A DNA stretch of 64,000 nucleotides from Puccinia triticina (GCF_026914185.1 NC_070561.1:5332001-5396000), one strand, 5' to 3'. Positions 23,441 to 34,465 are shown, counted from the first letter of the stretch. A program made the numbers and translations. Notes: a model not told the origin generated them from the sequence alone.

Positions 23441-24400
23441 TCAACTCAACAGATCAGGTGTATTGGCATTCACGGGAAAGTGTGCAGCAATATTACGGAT
23501 TCCATTGCGCATGGTGAAATCTGGCATGGGTACTGCTTGTTGAAAGTCATTGAAGAGTGGTTTGAATTCTGACTTGAAGTTGGCTTCTGGCGGCCAATCC
23601 TTGAGCTTCCATGCAACCTGATTTTTGTTGGGTGCCTTTACAAATTCTCTGAAGAAATTTTTCACCATCCACTCCTCCGGTGCTTGGGAAGCCAAGTTAG
23701 AATTTATCACCTGGCAACCTTCATCACCATGAAGACAAGAAAAATAAGAAGGTTCCCATTTAATCTTCAACCGCTTTTCCATTCCAGTGACCACAATTAT
23801 GTGGCCAGCTGACCATTAAAAATGGAATATATTGGGATTGTGGTCCAGCACGTCGGCATTGATTTTGATATAAGACTCGCTATGCCCACCTGGGGGGGTA
23901 TACAAGAATTTCTTGAGATCCTCTGTTACCAAATACAAATTTGTTGTTGGAGTCAAAGTGGAATCAGGCAAGCTAGGACTTGATTGAGCTGAGACAAGAT
24001 TGAGCATTTGTTTGCGTAAGGCAATCAATTTGTTGTGAGTGATGTGCGCTACCTTGATATGAACATCTGCTGAGTGAGTCTTGTATGGTTTTGTACAAGT
24101 CCTAAGTCGTTTCATCCAATTATTTTGGTGATCAGATTTGAAATTGCGTGCTGCAAACATCAATTTGAAGCATGAAGCTGGCTTGGAGCTGAATTCCGTT
24201 GGAAATTTTGCATGTTGGTATGTAAGTCAAGTGTTGTGGGGAGGTAAATTGGGAAATGTTGATGCACCAACATATTCCTTGGGTGAATTCTTTGGAGAAA
24301 TCCAATGCCTGATGAGTTTGAAGGCGCAACTGTCTGACTTTTTCCAAATACATCCCAAGGACCAGTATGGGCCCAAATCGGCTGGGAGTGCGGCACAAGT
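23441..24400 (-). pseudogene. KDM3-type JmjC histone demethylase fragment
   Basis: On the minus strand, two adjacent reading segments together resemble the first half of a fungal JmjC domain of the KDM3 (JMJD1) class: ...VLDHNPNIFHF, then a TAA stop (23816-23818), then WSAGHIIVVTGMEKRLK, WEPSYFSCLHGDEG, and LKDWPPEANFKSEFKPLF followed by PMPDFTMRNGIRNIAAHFP. The sequence stops just before the iron-binding core normally follows; a GT after CCTGATCT (about 23447) could be a donor whose next exon I cannot find. Such enzymes remove methyl groups from histone H3K9. The in-frame stop and missing C-terminal half make this a pseudogene. The solo LTR at 22100-23234 lies just downstream of the break. 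Confidence 0.65.
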
Positions 24401-24730
24401 CTTGGTTTACAATTGAAATGAGAGGTGAAGTGGTAGGTTACCGGCTTGATCCGCAAGTACCTCCAGTGTTGAGAGTATTTTGTTGCCTGAGGATAGGAAA
24501 CAAGGGGGGGAAATCAACAAAATTGTTAGTTGTCATGAAGAATTGGAAAGAAAAAGAAATATTGCAATCACACCTGATATTTTTCAACTGTTTGGTGCTT
24601 GAGATTGGAAACATCACTGCTTCTCTTTTTTGGCTGTTTTCATTTCCACGTTTCATCAAGGCCTGGAGAAATCAGATGTAAGTTTGGAGATGTGGCAAAG
24701 ATATGGTTCGTGGCAGGGTTGATTGGGGTT

Positions 24731-25347
24731 GTGTGCCAAAGCACACTCCGTAATAGGAGTGTGCCAAAGCACACTCCGTAATAGGAGTGTGCCAAAGCAC
24801 ACTCCGTAATAGGAGTGTGCCAAAGCACACTCCGTAATAGGAGTGTGCCAAAGCACACTCCGTAATAGGAGTGTGCCAAAGCACACTCCGTAATAGGAGT
24901 GTGCCAAAGCACACTCCGTAATAGGAGTGTGCCAAAGCACACTCCGTAATAGGAGTGTGCCAAAGCACACTCCGTAATAGGAGTGTGCCAAAGCACACTC
25001 CGTAATAGGAGTGTGCCAAAGCACACTCCGTAATAGGAGTGTGCCAAAGCACACTCCGTAATAGGAGTGTGCCAAAGCACACTCCGTAATAGGAGTGTGC
25101 CAAAGCACACTCCGTAATAGGAGTGTGCCAAAGCACACTCCGTAATAGGAGTGTGCCAAAGCACACTCCGTAATAGGAGTGTGCCAAAGCACACTCCGTA
25201 ATAGGAGTGTGCCAAAGCACACTCCGTAATAGGAGTGTGCCAAAGCACACTCCGTAATAGGAGTGTGCCAAAGCACACTCCGTAATAGGAGTGTGCCAAA
25301 GCACACTCCGTAATAGGAGTGTGCCAAAGCACACTCCGTAATAGGAG
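24731..25347. repeat. 28-bp hairpin satellite, array 1 (22 units)
   Basis: 617 bp of near-perfect tandem units. Each unit is a 9-bp inverted repeat GGAGTGTGC-CAAA-GCACACTCC plus the spacer GTAATA. The spacer is itself flanked by ACTCC/GGAGT, so hairpins can form in either phase. Since 28 is not a multiple of 3, all three minus frames read the same 28-residue cycle without a stop; this is periodicity, not a gene. The array lies between the JmjC pseudogene and the AT-hook gene. Confidence 0.97.
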
Positions 25348-26196
25348 ATTCTGCCCTTGCAAGCCCGCATCTCCCGTCCATAGCATTTGCTGAGACCAGT
25401 ATTTCTCTTCGCCACCACAGCCACCCCATGTCCCAAATACAATCACATACGCCCAAGCCCCATGGCCCTTGGGGTTATAACCTACGCAACACGCCCACGC
25501 GCAGGTATCCCACCTCATCCACACAACCTGACAGCAAGACAACCTCAAACGCAGTCCCTTCTTGCACGCGTTGCGTACATGTACCTATTTCAAGTGTAGA
25601 CCAGTTGCAACTTGTTCCCTGCACACACACTTTCTTCTGCACCAGCTGCTGCCCTTTTCCCGCCCACACCATCTCCCCTCACTTCACCCTTATTACATAC
25701 AACTACAGAAAATGGATTTGGCTAACACTAGTCTCACTACCATCACTACCACCCGTACAGCTTCCACTTCCACTTGCCAAGCCACCGCCAATCCCGTTGA
25801 CCATCCCCCAGCGAAACGGACCAAGGTTACCCCCACTGACCCTGCCGAGCCCAAGCCTAAACAAGGACGCGGTAGACCCAGCAAGGATGGTCAACCCTGC
25901 AAAGTTGGTGGATCAAAGCTGGCAGACAAGCAGCAAAAGCTCCAACCGTCGCCAACTCCAAAGAACACCATGAATCTCGCACTTCCTGCCTTTCCCCTGC
26001 TACTCAAGCGCTCTTGGTGGCCGCACTTGCCATCCAATTGCTGTCCTCGTCGGCACCTGCCATCCGAACGCCCTCGCTGTCTCCACCTAGACCGCCGCCC
26101 ACCACGCCTCTCACTGCAGGAGAGGCCTCAGAGGCTTTTGGCTTCATCCAGATGTTGCACTTGCACCGGTCATTTATGGACGGTATGCTACACAAG

Positions 26197-26266
26197 GTAT
26201 GACGTGGTTTCTCTCCAGCTACAGGTATGATGTCAGCTGATTGACATACTTCATTTGCATATACAG
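26197..26266 (+). other. 70-bp intron in the AT-hook-like gene
   Basis: GTATGA at the 5' side, CTGATTGAC-type branch region and ATACAG at the 3' side. Splicing joins ...MLHK directly to LFASFAAR in phase 0. Size is typical for basidiomycete introns. Confidence 0.6.
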
Positions 26267-27843
26267 TTATTTGCTTCTTTTGCCGCGCGCGCCCCAGCTG
26301 CTCCGGAAGTCCAGATTGATGGGTTCATTTTGGGGCACCTGGAGTTGTCCAACCTCTTCTCCCGCCACGCGGGCCACTTCGCCTCCACCCATATTGCGCA
26401 GATGGGGTCTGACCAACTCCTTGAGAACATGATGGCGATGCGACGCACCTCTACTGATCCGGATAGCCCAACGCTGGGTACCCTATTCCTTGCCCTGCAG
26501 GACTCATCTAGCTTTGGAGATTGCATGGCGGAAATTGAACAACTCTGACATGAATTTCACGATGCTGACTCCATCTCATTCAGACATCCCTGCCATTTTT
26601 CTCCCCACCTCTGTCAAACCATATTTGCCCGACTCCCTTGACCTCCCGAGGATCTGGAACTAATCTGTCGAGCTGCCAAACAAAGCCCAAACTAGGTTTC
26701 AGGCAATGCTCAACAGTTTTGTCAACCCTCAGCCGACTCAGCGAAAGGACAGGGCAAAGGTTGTCAACAAGGCCCTCTTTGCCGGATCCACCCCAACTGC
26801 TTGAGAAAAGCTCTCCAAGCTTTCCGCGACAAGTTCGGCCAGACTCAGAAGATTGTATCTCTCTTTTGAAAATTTGGAGCTTCCGGCAAAGAAGTCTTGA
26901 GCTTCTTCACGGGAATCAGCAAGAGAACACCATTCCAACTTCTTGCCTCATTCATACTCTTTGGTAAGTCTGGTTTTTTCTCTTCTTTCTGCGCCAATAA
27001 CTAACATGATCTGAAAACAGGTGTCTGTGGCTTTCAGCCTTAGAGTCAACACAGCTGACCTAAAAGCTGCCTTTTCTACCTTTTTACATATGAATCACTT
27101 CATATCTTTTTCATCTTAAGAGATAACCTTGTTTTGACTTCATATTGTGTTTCTCCATGCAATTTTAACCTTAGTTACATCTTACCATTTGTTTGTAACT
27201 CTACTCCTTCCCTGAGTTCTTGAGTTGTGGCACGCATGCACAGTTGTGACGTGTAAGCGCTACCAGGCGCGCCAAACCACATTCACATATGTAATTACAT
27301 AAGCAAACTGTGAAAATTTTTGAAGTCAGTATCCTCCTTGCCTGAGGAGGATCTACAGACTTCAGCACACCAGAACCACACCCCAGATAACCCTAGGATA
27401 ACCACCAAAGAGATTACCACGCTCCCAGTATACCTACCTTCACAGGCGCCTAGGATATTGACAGTAAGTAACCTCTTTCACTGAACCTTGTTTATCTCAG
27501 AGGTAAAACTCTGTGTCTGCTTGATTGCTCTTCTTTTGCTGGCCTTTGCCCCATCTTTGATCACAGGTCTTTACCTGTTTTGATATCATCAACCAAAGGA
27601 TTTTGCTGATTTATATCCTTCTTTTCCTGTGGTTTTTGTAAGAAACAAACCACATAGGTTTCACTTTAAAGAACCTTGACTATCCAGAAGGAAGCTAAAA
27701 GATTGTGGCTGGATTAAACTTGTCTAATCCAGAAGCCCTCCACGTTTGTTTGGTGAGAGGAGGCTGTAGCACTCTCTAGCACAGCTTGGCAGCACTCCCT
27801 TAAGGAGGTAGCATTGCCAGTGGAAGTTAGTAGTCACCAGAAT

Positions 27844-28633
27844 TTTCAAGACTCAGGCTTGGTCTCCGAGCTCAGGAAGCGCAAGGACATGAACCCTAAC
27901 CCCACAAGGGGGATTGGCGAGTCTGCGCAACCCACAGGCTCATGCATATGCATGCAGCTCTCAGGCAGTTGGTTCAAGCGGAAAGCTGAAACCCTGCTCT
28001 TCTATTTTTCAGCCACGTCATCAACAGACGAAGTGCCCAAGCAACCCAAGCAAACCCAAACACCAATCAGGTAAGCAGGGATGCTGGGTTCGTCTCAGCT
28101 AGGACAGTTAGACTGACAGGATCTTCACTCCTATCACAGTGGAATAACGTCCAACGCCAGCGCAGACCGTAACGGTTCCAGACTCAGCGACAGGATCACT
28201 ACCCACTCCAAAGGAGGTAAGTCCTGCGCTGCAGTTCCTAACTTAGGGTTGTCAGAGGCTGACTGTTGGCTTTTTTGCACAGCAGATACTGACAGCTCCC
28301 GCACCCTCCTAGCTCGGATTGGCTAGTGTTGAGCGCAACGCCGCCTGAGTTGATGTAAGAGGAACTTTCTCTTAATAGCTCCGTCATTGGAAGTCAAATC
28401 ACTGCCGTCGAACGCAGTTGCCACTCAATCTATCAGACGTACTCGTCATCATCGCCACTGTGCGACTTAAGCTGCCTAGCAGTTATTTTTACTTTTATCA
28501 TCTATACCAAGGACGGCCACCAATCCGCTCTTAGGTACAAAATTGTTTTTCTTTATTTCTCATGTCTCTGTGTTTGTCAGATAGACCACTCTCTGAGAAA
28601 TAAAAAACACTCTTAGTTCTGTGAAACTTTTCA
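27844..28633 (+). repeat. Copia-2 5' LTR
   Basis: 790 bp. It carries two splice-donor-like CAGGTAAGCA / GGAGGTAAGT sequences (about 28070 and 28215), which are also present in the right LTR and in the diverged copy near 34540-34690. The 5' LTR may thus donate a spliced leader; that is inference. Confidence 0.9.
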
Positions 28634-28695
28634 GATTTACAGTCTCGATTGCAGAACCCAACAATCTCATTCTCACGAATCAAGAGCGGATCCCT

Positions 28696-29610
28696 ATGGC
28701 CGGAACACGTCAGAACCCTGCAAGCACATCCACATCAGTCCCGGATATCGAGGAAACTACTGAAGGCCTCCACATCAATCAATCCCAGTTTATTGATCGG
28801 AAGTTGGTTGAATTCGGCTTTGATAAGCTCCACCAAGCTTCCTGCCCGCTAAACCCAAAGGCTTACTTAAAGAAGGCCACTCAGCAAGAGCTAGCGGACT
28901 TCCGCAAAACAAGCGTGAACTATTGTGCCCTCATAGGTTCACTCAATTACCTTAGTGTCTTGACCCAACCCCAAATCGCCTACGCAGTTAGCTCACTCTT
29001 GCAATACCTCAAAAAACCCCGGTATGCAACACGACCACGCAGCTGTCCAGGTGTATTGCTATCTCTCCGGCACCAGAACGCTTGGCCTAATGTATCACAA
29101 AAACAGTGATCCCGCAATCAGAGCATTTGTTGACGCGGACTGGGGAATTGTCCTGATACCAGGCGCTCATCAACGGATTTTGCAATCATGGCGGGAACGC
29201 ATCTGCTTGCCCGGAAGTCTTCAACGCAGGCTACAGTGTCCTTGTCAACAACTGAGGCGGAGTATAAAGCCCTTTCCGATCTTAGCAGAGAGCTAGCTTG
29301 GCTATCGAATCTCATCTCAGAATTGAAAATCCGCAACAACCCGCAAGACATTCAAGTCACGGTGGACAACAGAGGCGCTATTGACTTGGCCAAGAGCGAA
29401 ACGTCACAAAACAGTTTTTGCACAAAACACATGGCGATAAGGCTTCACTTTTTTTGAGAACTTGTAGTCCGTCGCTTAATCCAACTGAGCTACATACGCT
29501 CTGAAGCAAATGCGGCCAATTTCTTAACCAAATCGGTGGGCCGAGTTGCAGAGCACAGGAAGTCATCGGCATCAAACCGTCTTCCGAAATTGCTCCAAAC
29601 CTCCCGGCTT
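28696..29610 (+). pseudogene. Copia-2 residual Gag start fused to RT/RNase H
   Basis: Begins with an ATG at 28696 (MAGTRQNPASTSTS), which looks like a Gag start, and within 25 codons passes directly into the C-terminal part of a copia reverse transcriptase: GLHINQSQFIDRKLVEFGF ... YCALIGSLNYLSVLTQPQIA. Then, with frame changes near 29020 and 29150, RNase H follows: FVDADWG, STQATVSLSTTEAEYKALS, VTVDNRGAIDLA. A stop lies at 29455-29457. Protease, integrase and the RT active site are absent, removed by a single internal deletion. Confidence 0.8.
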
Positions 29611-29624
29611 GAAGCACAGTGGGC

Positions 29625-30414
29625 TGTCAAGACTCAGGCTTGGTCTCCCAGCTCAGGAAGCGCAAGGACATGAACCCTAACCCCACAAGGGGGATCTGTG
29701 AGTCCGCGCAATCCACAGGCTCATGCATATGCATGCAGCTCTCATGCAGTTGGTTCAAGCGGAAAGCTGAAACCCTGCTCTTCTATTTTTCAGCCACGTC
29801 ATCAACAGACGAAGTGCCCAAGCAACCCAAGCAAACCCAAACACCAATCAGGTAAGCAGGGATGCTGGGTTCGTCTCAGCTAGGACAGTTAGACTGACAG
29901 GATCTTCACTCCTATCACAGTGGAATAACGTCCAACGCCAGCGCAGACCGTAACGGTTCCAGACTCAGCGACAGGATCACTACCCACTCCAAAGGAGGTA
30001 AGTCCTGCGCTGCAGTTCCTAACTTAGGGTTGTCAGAGGCTGACTGTTGGCTTTTTTGCACAGCAGATACTGACAGCTCCCGCACCCTCCTAGCTCGGAT
30101 CGGCTAGTGTTGAGCGCAACGCCGCCTGAGTTGATGTAAGAGGAACTTTCTCTTAATAGCTCCGTCATTGGAAGTCAAATCACTGCCGTCGAACGCAGTT
30201 GCCACTCAATCTATCAGACGTACTTGTCATCATCGCCACTGTGCGACTTAAGCTGCCTAGCAGTTATTTTTACTTTTATCATCTATACCAAGGACGGCCA
30301 CCAATCCGCTCTTAGGTACAAAATTGTTTTTCTTTATTTCTCATGTCTCTGTGTTTTTCAGATAGACCACTCTCTGAGCAATAAAAAACACTCTTAGTTC
30401 TGTGAAACTTTTCA
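29625..30414 (+). repeat. Copia-2 3' LTR
   Basis: 790 bp, TGTCAAGACT to CTTTTCA, exactly the length of the 5' copy. Followed by the AGAAT duplication and then the remaining part of solo LTR-A copy 2. Confidence 0.92.
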
Positions 30415-31125
30415 AGAATAACCTTGAATATCTGCTTATCTTGAATCTGCTCAGTTTCTCTCTATCTCTTATATTAGTATTTTCTTTATCCAAAGAAATC
30501 CAAATATTTCCCCCCATTTTCTTGTGTCCTGCTGTCACTATAGAGACTCAGGCTCGCAGTGTCCTGGTCACTTCCCCTGTGAACAATCCAGCAACTTTTC
30601 TCCTGGGCATTTGCCTTGCAGTTGATCTGGTAAATTTTTGAGGCGCTATGCCACTTGTACCCTTCTGGTGCCGACTCCAAGCGCTGATAGTCAACAGCAT
30701 GGAAGAAGCCGCTCCCCCCCCCTATCAACGAGCTGGCTATGGCCATCAAACTTGACTTCCTCTCTGCCCTATCTTCAAATGATATCCCGGCAGTCCCCTG
30801 GGTTGACTTCCAGGCGGACCTTGTGAAGCCAAGCAAGGTATTGTCTTGGGAAGAACTCAAGAGGGAATCCCCCTGAACTTTTTTTGTTTTCCTATTTCCC
30901 AAATTCTTGTTCTTGTTTGTTTTTTGTGTTTTGTCTCTTCTCACTCTAATACAAAATCAATGAATCTATGCAATCCAAATTTCCAATTATGCCCCAATTA
31001 AAACACCACTCACACTTCACACTGCATGATGGGCCCCATGTAGTGTGAAGTTCTGTATGACATACAGAGATTCTCTCATGCAAAGTTTCTTGGGACAGCT
31101 TGCTGTGTGAAATTGCCAGGACCAC

Positions 31126-32892
31126 TGTGACAAAGCACACTCTGTAATAGGAGTGTGCCAAAGCACACTCTGTAATAGGAGTGTGCCAAAGCACACTCCG
31201 TAATATGAGTGTGCCAAAGCACACTCCGTAATAGGAGTGTGCCAAAGCACACTCCGTAATAGGAGTGTGCCAAAGCACACTCCGTAATAGGAGTGTGCCA
31301 AAGCACAATCCGTAATAGGAGTGTGCCAAAGCACAATCCGTAATAGGAGTGTGCCAAAGCACAATCCGTAATAGGAGTGTGCCAAAGCACACTCCGTAAT
31401 AGGAGTGTGCCAAAGCACACTCCGTAATAGGAGTGTGCCAAAGCACACTCCGTAATAGGAGTGTGCCAAAGCACACTCCGTAATAGGAGTGTGCCAAAGC
31501 ACACTCCGTAATAGGAGTGTGCCAAAGCACACTCCGTAATAGGAGTGTGCCAAAGCACACTCCGTAATAGGAGTGTGCCAAAGCACACTCCGTAATAGGA
31601 GTGTGCCAAAGCACACTCCGTAATAGGAGTGTGCCAAAGCACACTCCGTAATAGGAGTGTGCCAAAGCACACTCCGTAATAGGAGTGTGCCAAAGCACAC
31701 TCCGTAATAGGAGTGTGCCAAAGCACACTCCGTAATAGGAGTGTGCCAAAGCACACTCCGTAATAGGAGTGTGCCAAAGCACACTCCGTAATAGGAGTGT
31801 GCCAAAGCACACTCCGTAATAGGAGTGTGCCAAAGCACACTCCGTAATAGGAGTGTGCCAAAGCACACTCCGTAATAGGAGTGTGCCAAAGCACACTCCG
31901 TAATAGGAGTGTGCCAAAGCACACTCCGTAATAGGAGTGTGCCAAAGCACACTCCGTAATAGGAGTGTGCCAAAGCACACTCCGTAATAGGAGTGTGCCA
32001 AAGCACACTCCGTAATAGGAGTGTGCCAAAGCACACTCCGTAATAGGAGTGTGCCAAAGCACACTCCGTAATAGGAGTGTGCCAAAGCACACTCCGTAAT
32101 AGGAGTGTGCCAAAGCACACTCCGTAATAGGAGTGTGCCAAAGCACACTCCGTAATAGGAGTGTGCCAAAGCACACTCCGTAATAGGAGTGTGCCAAAGC
32201 ACACTCCGTAATAGGAGTGTGCCAAAGCACACTCCGTAATAGGAGTGTGCCAAAGCACACTCCGTAATAGGAGTGTGCCAAAGCACACTCCGTAATAGGA
32301 GTGTGCCAAAGCACACTCCGTAATAGGAGTGTGCCAAAGCACACTCCGTAATAGGAGTGTGCCAAATCACACTCCGTAATAGGAGTGTGCCAAAGCACAC
32401 TCCGTAATAGGAGTGTGCCAAAGCACACTCCGTAATAGGAGTGTGCCAAAGCACACTCCCTAATAGGAGTGTGCCAAAGCACACTCCCTAATAGGAGTGT
32501 GCCAAAGCACACTCCCTAATAGGAGTGTGCCAAAGCACACTCCCTAATAGGAGTGTGCCAAAGCACACTCCCTAATAGGAGTGTGCCAAAGCACACTCCC
32601 TAATAGGAGTGTGCCAAAGCACACTCCCTAATAGGAGTGTGCCAAAGCACACTCCCTAATAGGAGTGTGCCAAAGCACACTCCCTAATAGGAGTGTGCCA
32701 AAGCACACTCCCTAATAGGAGTGTGCCAAAGCACACTCCCTAATAGGAGTGTGCCAAAGCACACTCCCTAATAGGAGTGTGCCAAAGCACACTCCCTAAT
32801 AGGAGTGTGCCAAAGCACACTCCCTAATAGGAGTGTGCCAAAGCAGACTCCCCAATAGGAGTGTGCCAAAGCACACTCCGTTGTAGGAGTGT
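31126..32892. repeat. 28-bp hairpin satellite, array 2 (about 63 units)
   Basis: Same unit as array 1. Variants are grouped: the first two units have CTCTGTAATA, one has AATATG, three consecutive units near 31310-31370 have CACAATCC, a long homogeneous block follows, and about 14 units from 32456 to 32850 have CCCTAATA instead of CGTAATA. The last units are degenerate. Block-wise sharing of variants indicates spread by unequal exchange or replication slippage. Three overlapping minus frames up to 512 codons result from the 28-bp period. Confidence 0.97.
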
Positions 32893-33574
32893 GGAAGAGA
32901 ATCTTGAAGAAGCAGCATAACTTATTAAACCAGGAGACAGGAAGAACAACCTTAGGAATCTGGATAAGTTAGGGGTCTGTCCAAGAGAACTTTCAAACTA
33001 CTAGAAGGAGTGGCCTGATTTATTAAGCCAAAAGACGGGCAGGACAACCCTAGGAATTTGGATAAATTGGTAGACTGTTGAACAGTACTTCCCAGATTTT
33101 TAAGTAATTTTTGATATTGAAATATAAGAAATATCCCCCAATTTGCCCTGGTAAAGAGACCAGATACCAGATATTAGTGTTTCTTTTTCAGAGCACAGTA
33201 AAAACATTTATCAACAGATTGTGTTATTATGAAACTAGCAACAGTGGGCAGATGCATTCTCAAAATGGATAACTCTGAGGGTAAAGTAACCTTTACAGTT
33301 ATGTTATCTGCTAGTTACAGACATCTAATTTGGAGTTATGATATCTCCTGCAGAAAATGGTCTCCATTTTATCTAGTTATGTTCCCTGGTTCTTTTGAAA
33401 AAACCAGTTACGTTATATTTTTTCCCAGATTTGGGTAACTTTGGTGTAACTTTCTGGTAAAGGGCCTGATTTCTGGTTGTTTTTATCAATATGAGCAAGA
33501 TGTTTTCTCAAGTTGACACTAAACAACCACGTAAACTCATTATGCTGTCAGGAAGCCAGGTTAAAATCTGTTCA

Positions 33575-33650
33575 GAGCAAGGGTTTAACCCACAACTTCA
33601 TACATCACTAACCTCAGAGAGGCAAGCCTCAACCAATAAGCTAAATACAT
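33575..33650 (-). other. tRNA-like / SINE-like remnant
   Basis: On the minus strand TAGCTTATTGGTTGAGG resembles a pol III A box and GTGGGTTTAACCC a degenerate B box at the right distance. The anticodon arm does not pair well, so it is not a functional tRNA. Confidence 0.3.
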
Positions 33651-33651
33651 G

Positions 33652-33765
33652 ACACAGCGGGCAATCGGATGTCGCACGCAGCCCGCAGTGACACCCAAGC
33701 CAAGGGGACCTTGTTTACGCGGGTGTTGCTGCGGGCTGCGTGCGACACCCAATAGCCCGCTGTGT
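33652..33765. repeat. Near-perfect 114-bp hairpin
   Basis: Arms of about 45 bp start ACACAGCGGGC and include GTGTCGCACGCAGCCCGCAG, matching their complement with few differences; loop about 25 bp. GC-rich in AT-rich surroundings. It may be a foldback MITE or a small-RNA-type precursor. No convincing target duplication. Confidence 0.75.
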
Positions 33766-34021
33766 GATACCAACTTGCTCTTTTTTTCAATTATCTCAAC
33801 CCCCTTTACAAAAAGCCCCATATCAAAAAAGTTACGTTACCAAAAACATAAAAAATCAGGTTAAAAAAAAGTTACTTTACTATAATTTACTGCACAAATT
33901 TTGTACATTACCAAAATGGCCAATTTGGATAACTGAAAAGATGTTATGTTATCCAATTTCACTGCCGTAACGTAAAGTAACATATCTGCCCACCGCTGAA
34001 ACTAGGAATCAACAAGACAAA

Positions 34022-34321
34022 ATGAGTTTACTGTTTAGCGCACCAGATTTGGAAAATGGATTTGCTCCTCCATTGACCCCTTTTAGGAACAGACCTGCGG
34101 CGGGAACTTCAGTCTTGAATTGGAATACGGATACAACAAATCCACCTGCACCACCCGGAAAAGACAAAGGAACGGGAATCAACCTTCAACTCAGAGACCA
34201 ATACAAAGACAAATTATCAGATCCAGACAAAACTCCTCAAAACACAAACTTACCGCAATGTAACAATACTCCATGTCAACCTATATCCAGTTACGGAATC
34301 CACAACATGGAAAATATTTGA
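34022..34321 (+). CDS. Hypothetical 99-residue frame, doubtful
   Basis: MSLLFSAPDLENGFAPPLTP... is hydrophilic and Pro/Asn/Thr-rich, of the type seen at retrotransposon Gag N-termini or in disordered proteins. No motif recognised. It starts 16 bp after the right target duplication of the upstream TIR element and ends shortly before satellite units. Confidence 0.25.
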   Translation: MSLLFSAPDLENGFAPPLTPFRNRPAAGTSVLNWNTDTTNPPAPPGKDKGTGINLQLRDQYKDKLSDPDKTPQNTNLPQCNNTPCQPISSYGIHNMENI

Positions 34322-34379
34322 GAACCTATGTATGTTAATTGAAGGGAGCTAGTATCTATACTTGATTTCCAGCTGTACA

Positions 34380-34465
34380 TGTCATTGGGAGGAGTCACAA
34401 GTCCCCTTGATGACCGGTAAAGCTGGTCATCAAAGGGAGTTACAACTCCTCTTGATGGCCAGCTT
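34380..34465. repeat. CCGGTCAT-dyad satellite fragment (locus 3, left part)
   Basis: GATGACCGGTAAAGCTGGTCATCA followed by a second unit. Continues, in related form, at 35108-35160 beyond the copia LTR remnant, so the LTR appears inserted into this small array. Confidence 0.6.

Larger units (their letters stand above)
27844..30414 (+). mobile_element. Internally deleted Ty1/copia element (copia-2)
   Basis: Two 790-bp LTRs enclose only about 990 bp. Target duplication AGAAT is present (27839-27843, 30415-30419). The left LTR starts TT instead of TG, the right one TGTCAAGACTC; both end CTTTTCA. The LTRs are nearly identical with roughly ten differences seen. The element cannot be autonomous and must have been moved by proteins from a complete relative, or lost its middle after insertion. 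Confidence 0.92.
27026..30558 (+). mobile_element. Solo LTR, family LTR-A, copy 2, split by a copia element
   Basis: Left end TGTGGCTTTCAGCCTTAGAG, right end GAGACTCAGGCTCGCA, with target duplication GTGTC (27021-27025, 30559-30563). The left tip carries a few extra bases relative to the TGTCAGCC of the other copies. Subtracting the nested copia element and its 5-bp duplication leaves about 957 bp, equal to other family members. It lies in an exon of the disrupted AT-hook-like gene, just after a probable acceptor (AACAG at 27016-27020). Confidence 0.88.
25712..30876 (+). pseudogene. Disrupted gene of unknown function with AT-hook-like motif
   Basis: Starts MDLANTSLTTITTTRT; a basic KQGRGRPSKDG stretch resembles an AT-hook. 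Coding then appears to change frame near 25915 and continues ...SCLSPATQALLVAALAIQLL to MLHK at 26196. A clean 70-bp intron (26197-26266) follows, then LFASFAARAPAAPEV up to a stop at 26548. Further coding-like pieces (26680-26965) have in-frame stops. A GT-AG-like intron after 26963 leads into the target of a solo LTR (27026-30558). Beyond it the last exon reads INELAMAIKLDFLSAL... to TGA at 30874-30876. The mix of good intron borders and internal stops suggests a host gene degraded after transposon entry. I do not recognise the family. Confidence 0.5.
33239..33998. mobile_element. TIR element with GTTAC-rich arms, 760 bp
   Basis: Ends CAACAGTGGGCAGAT and (inverted) CAGCGGTGGGCAGAT, 13 of 15 matching, with a 7-bp duplication AAACTAG (33232-33238, 33999-34005). 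GTTACGTTA/GTAACTT words recur in both orientations in the arms. The middle holds a tRNA-like stretch and a strong hairpin, probably later arrivals. hAT-like, but the superfamily is unassigned. No coding region. Confidence 0.78.

Noticed and set aside
24731..25347. CRISPR array
   Set aside because: Repeats are contiguous with no unique spacers, and the DNA is eukaryotic.
24640..25548. Minus-strand frames of 256-302 codons over the 28-bp array
   Set aside because: All three frames give the same repeating peptide because 28 is not divisible by 3; no start context, introns or conserved domain.
30946..32512. Minus-strand frames up to 512 codons over array 2
   Set aside because: Same periodicity effect as array 1; satellite, not gene.
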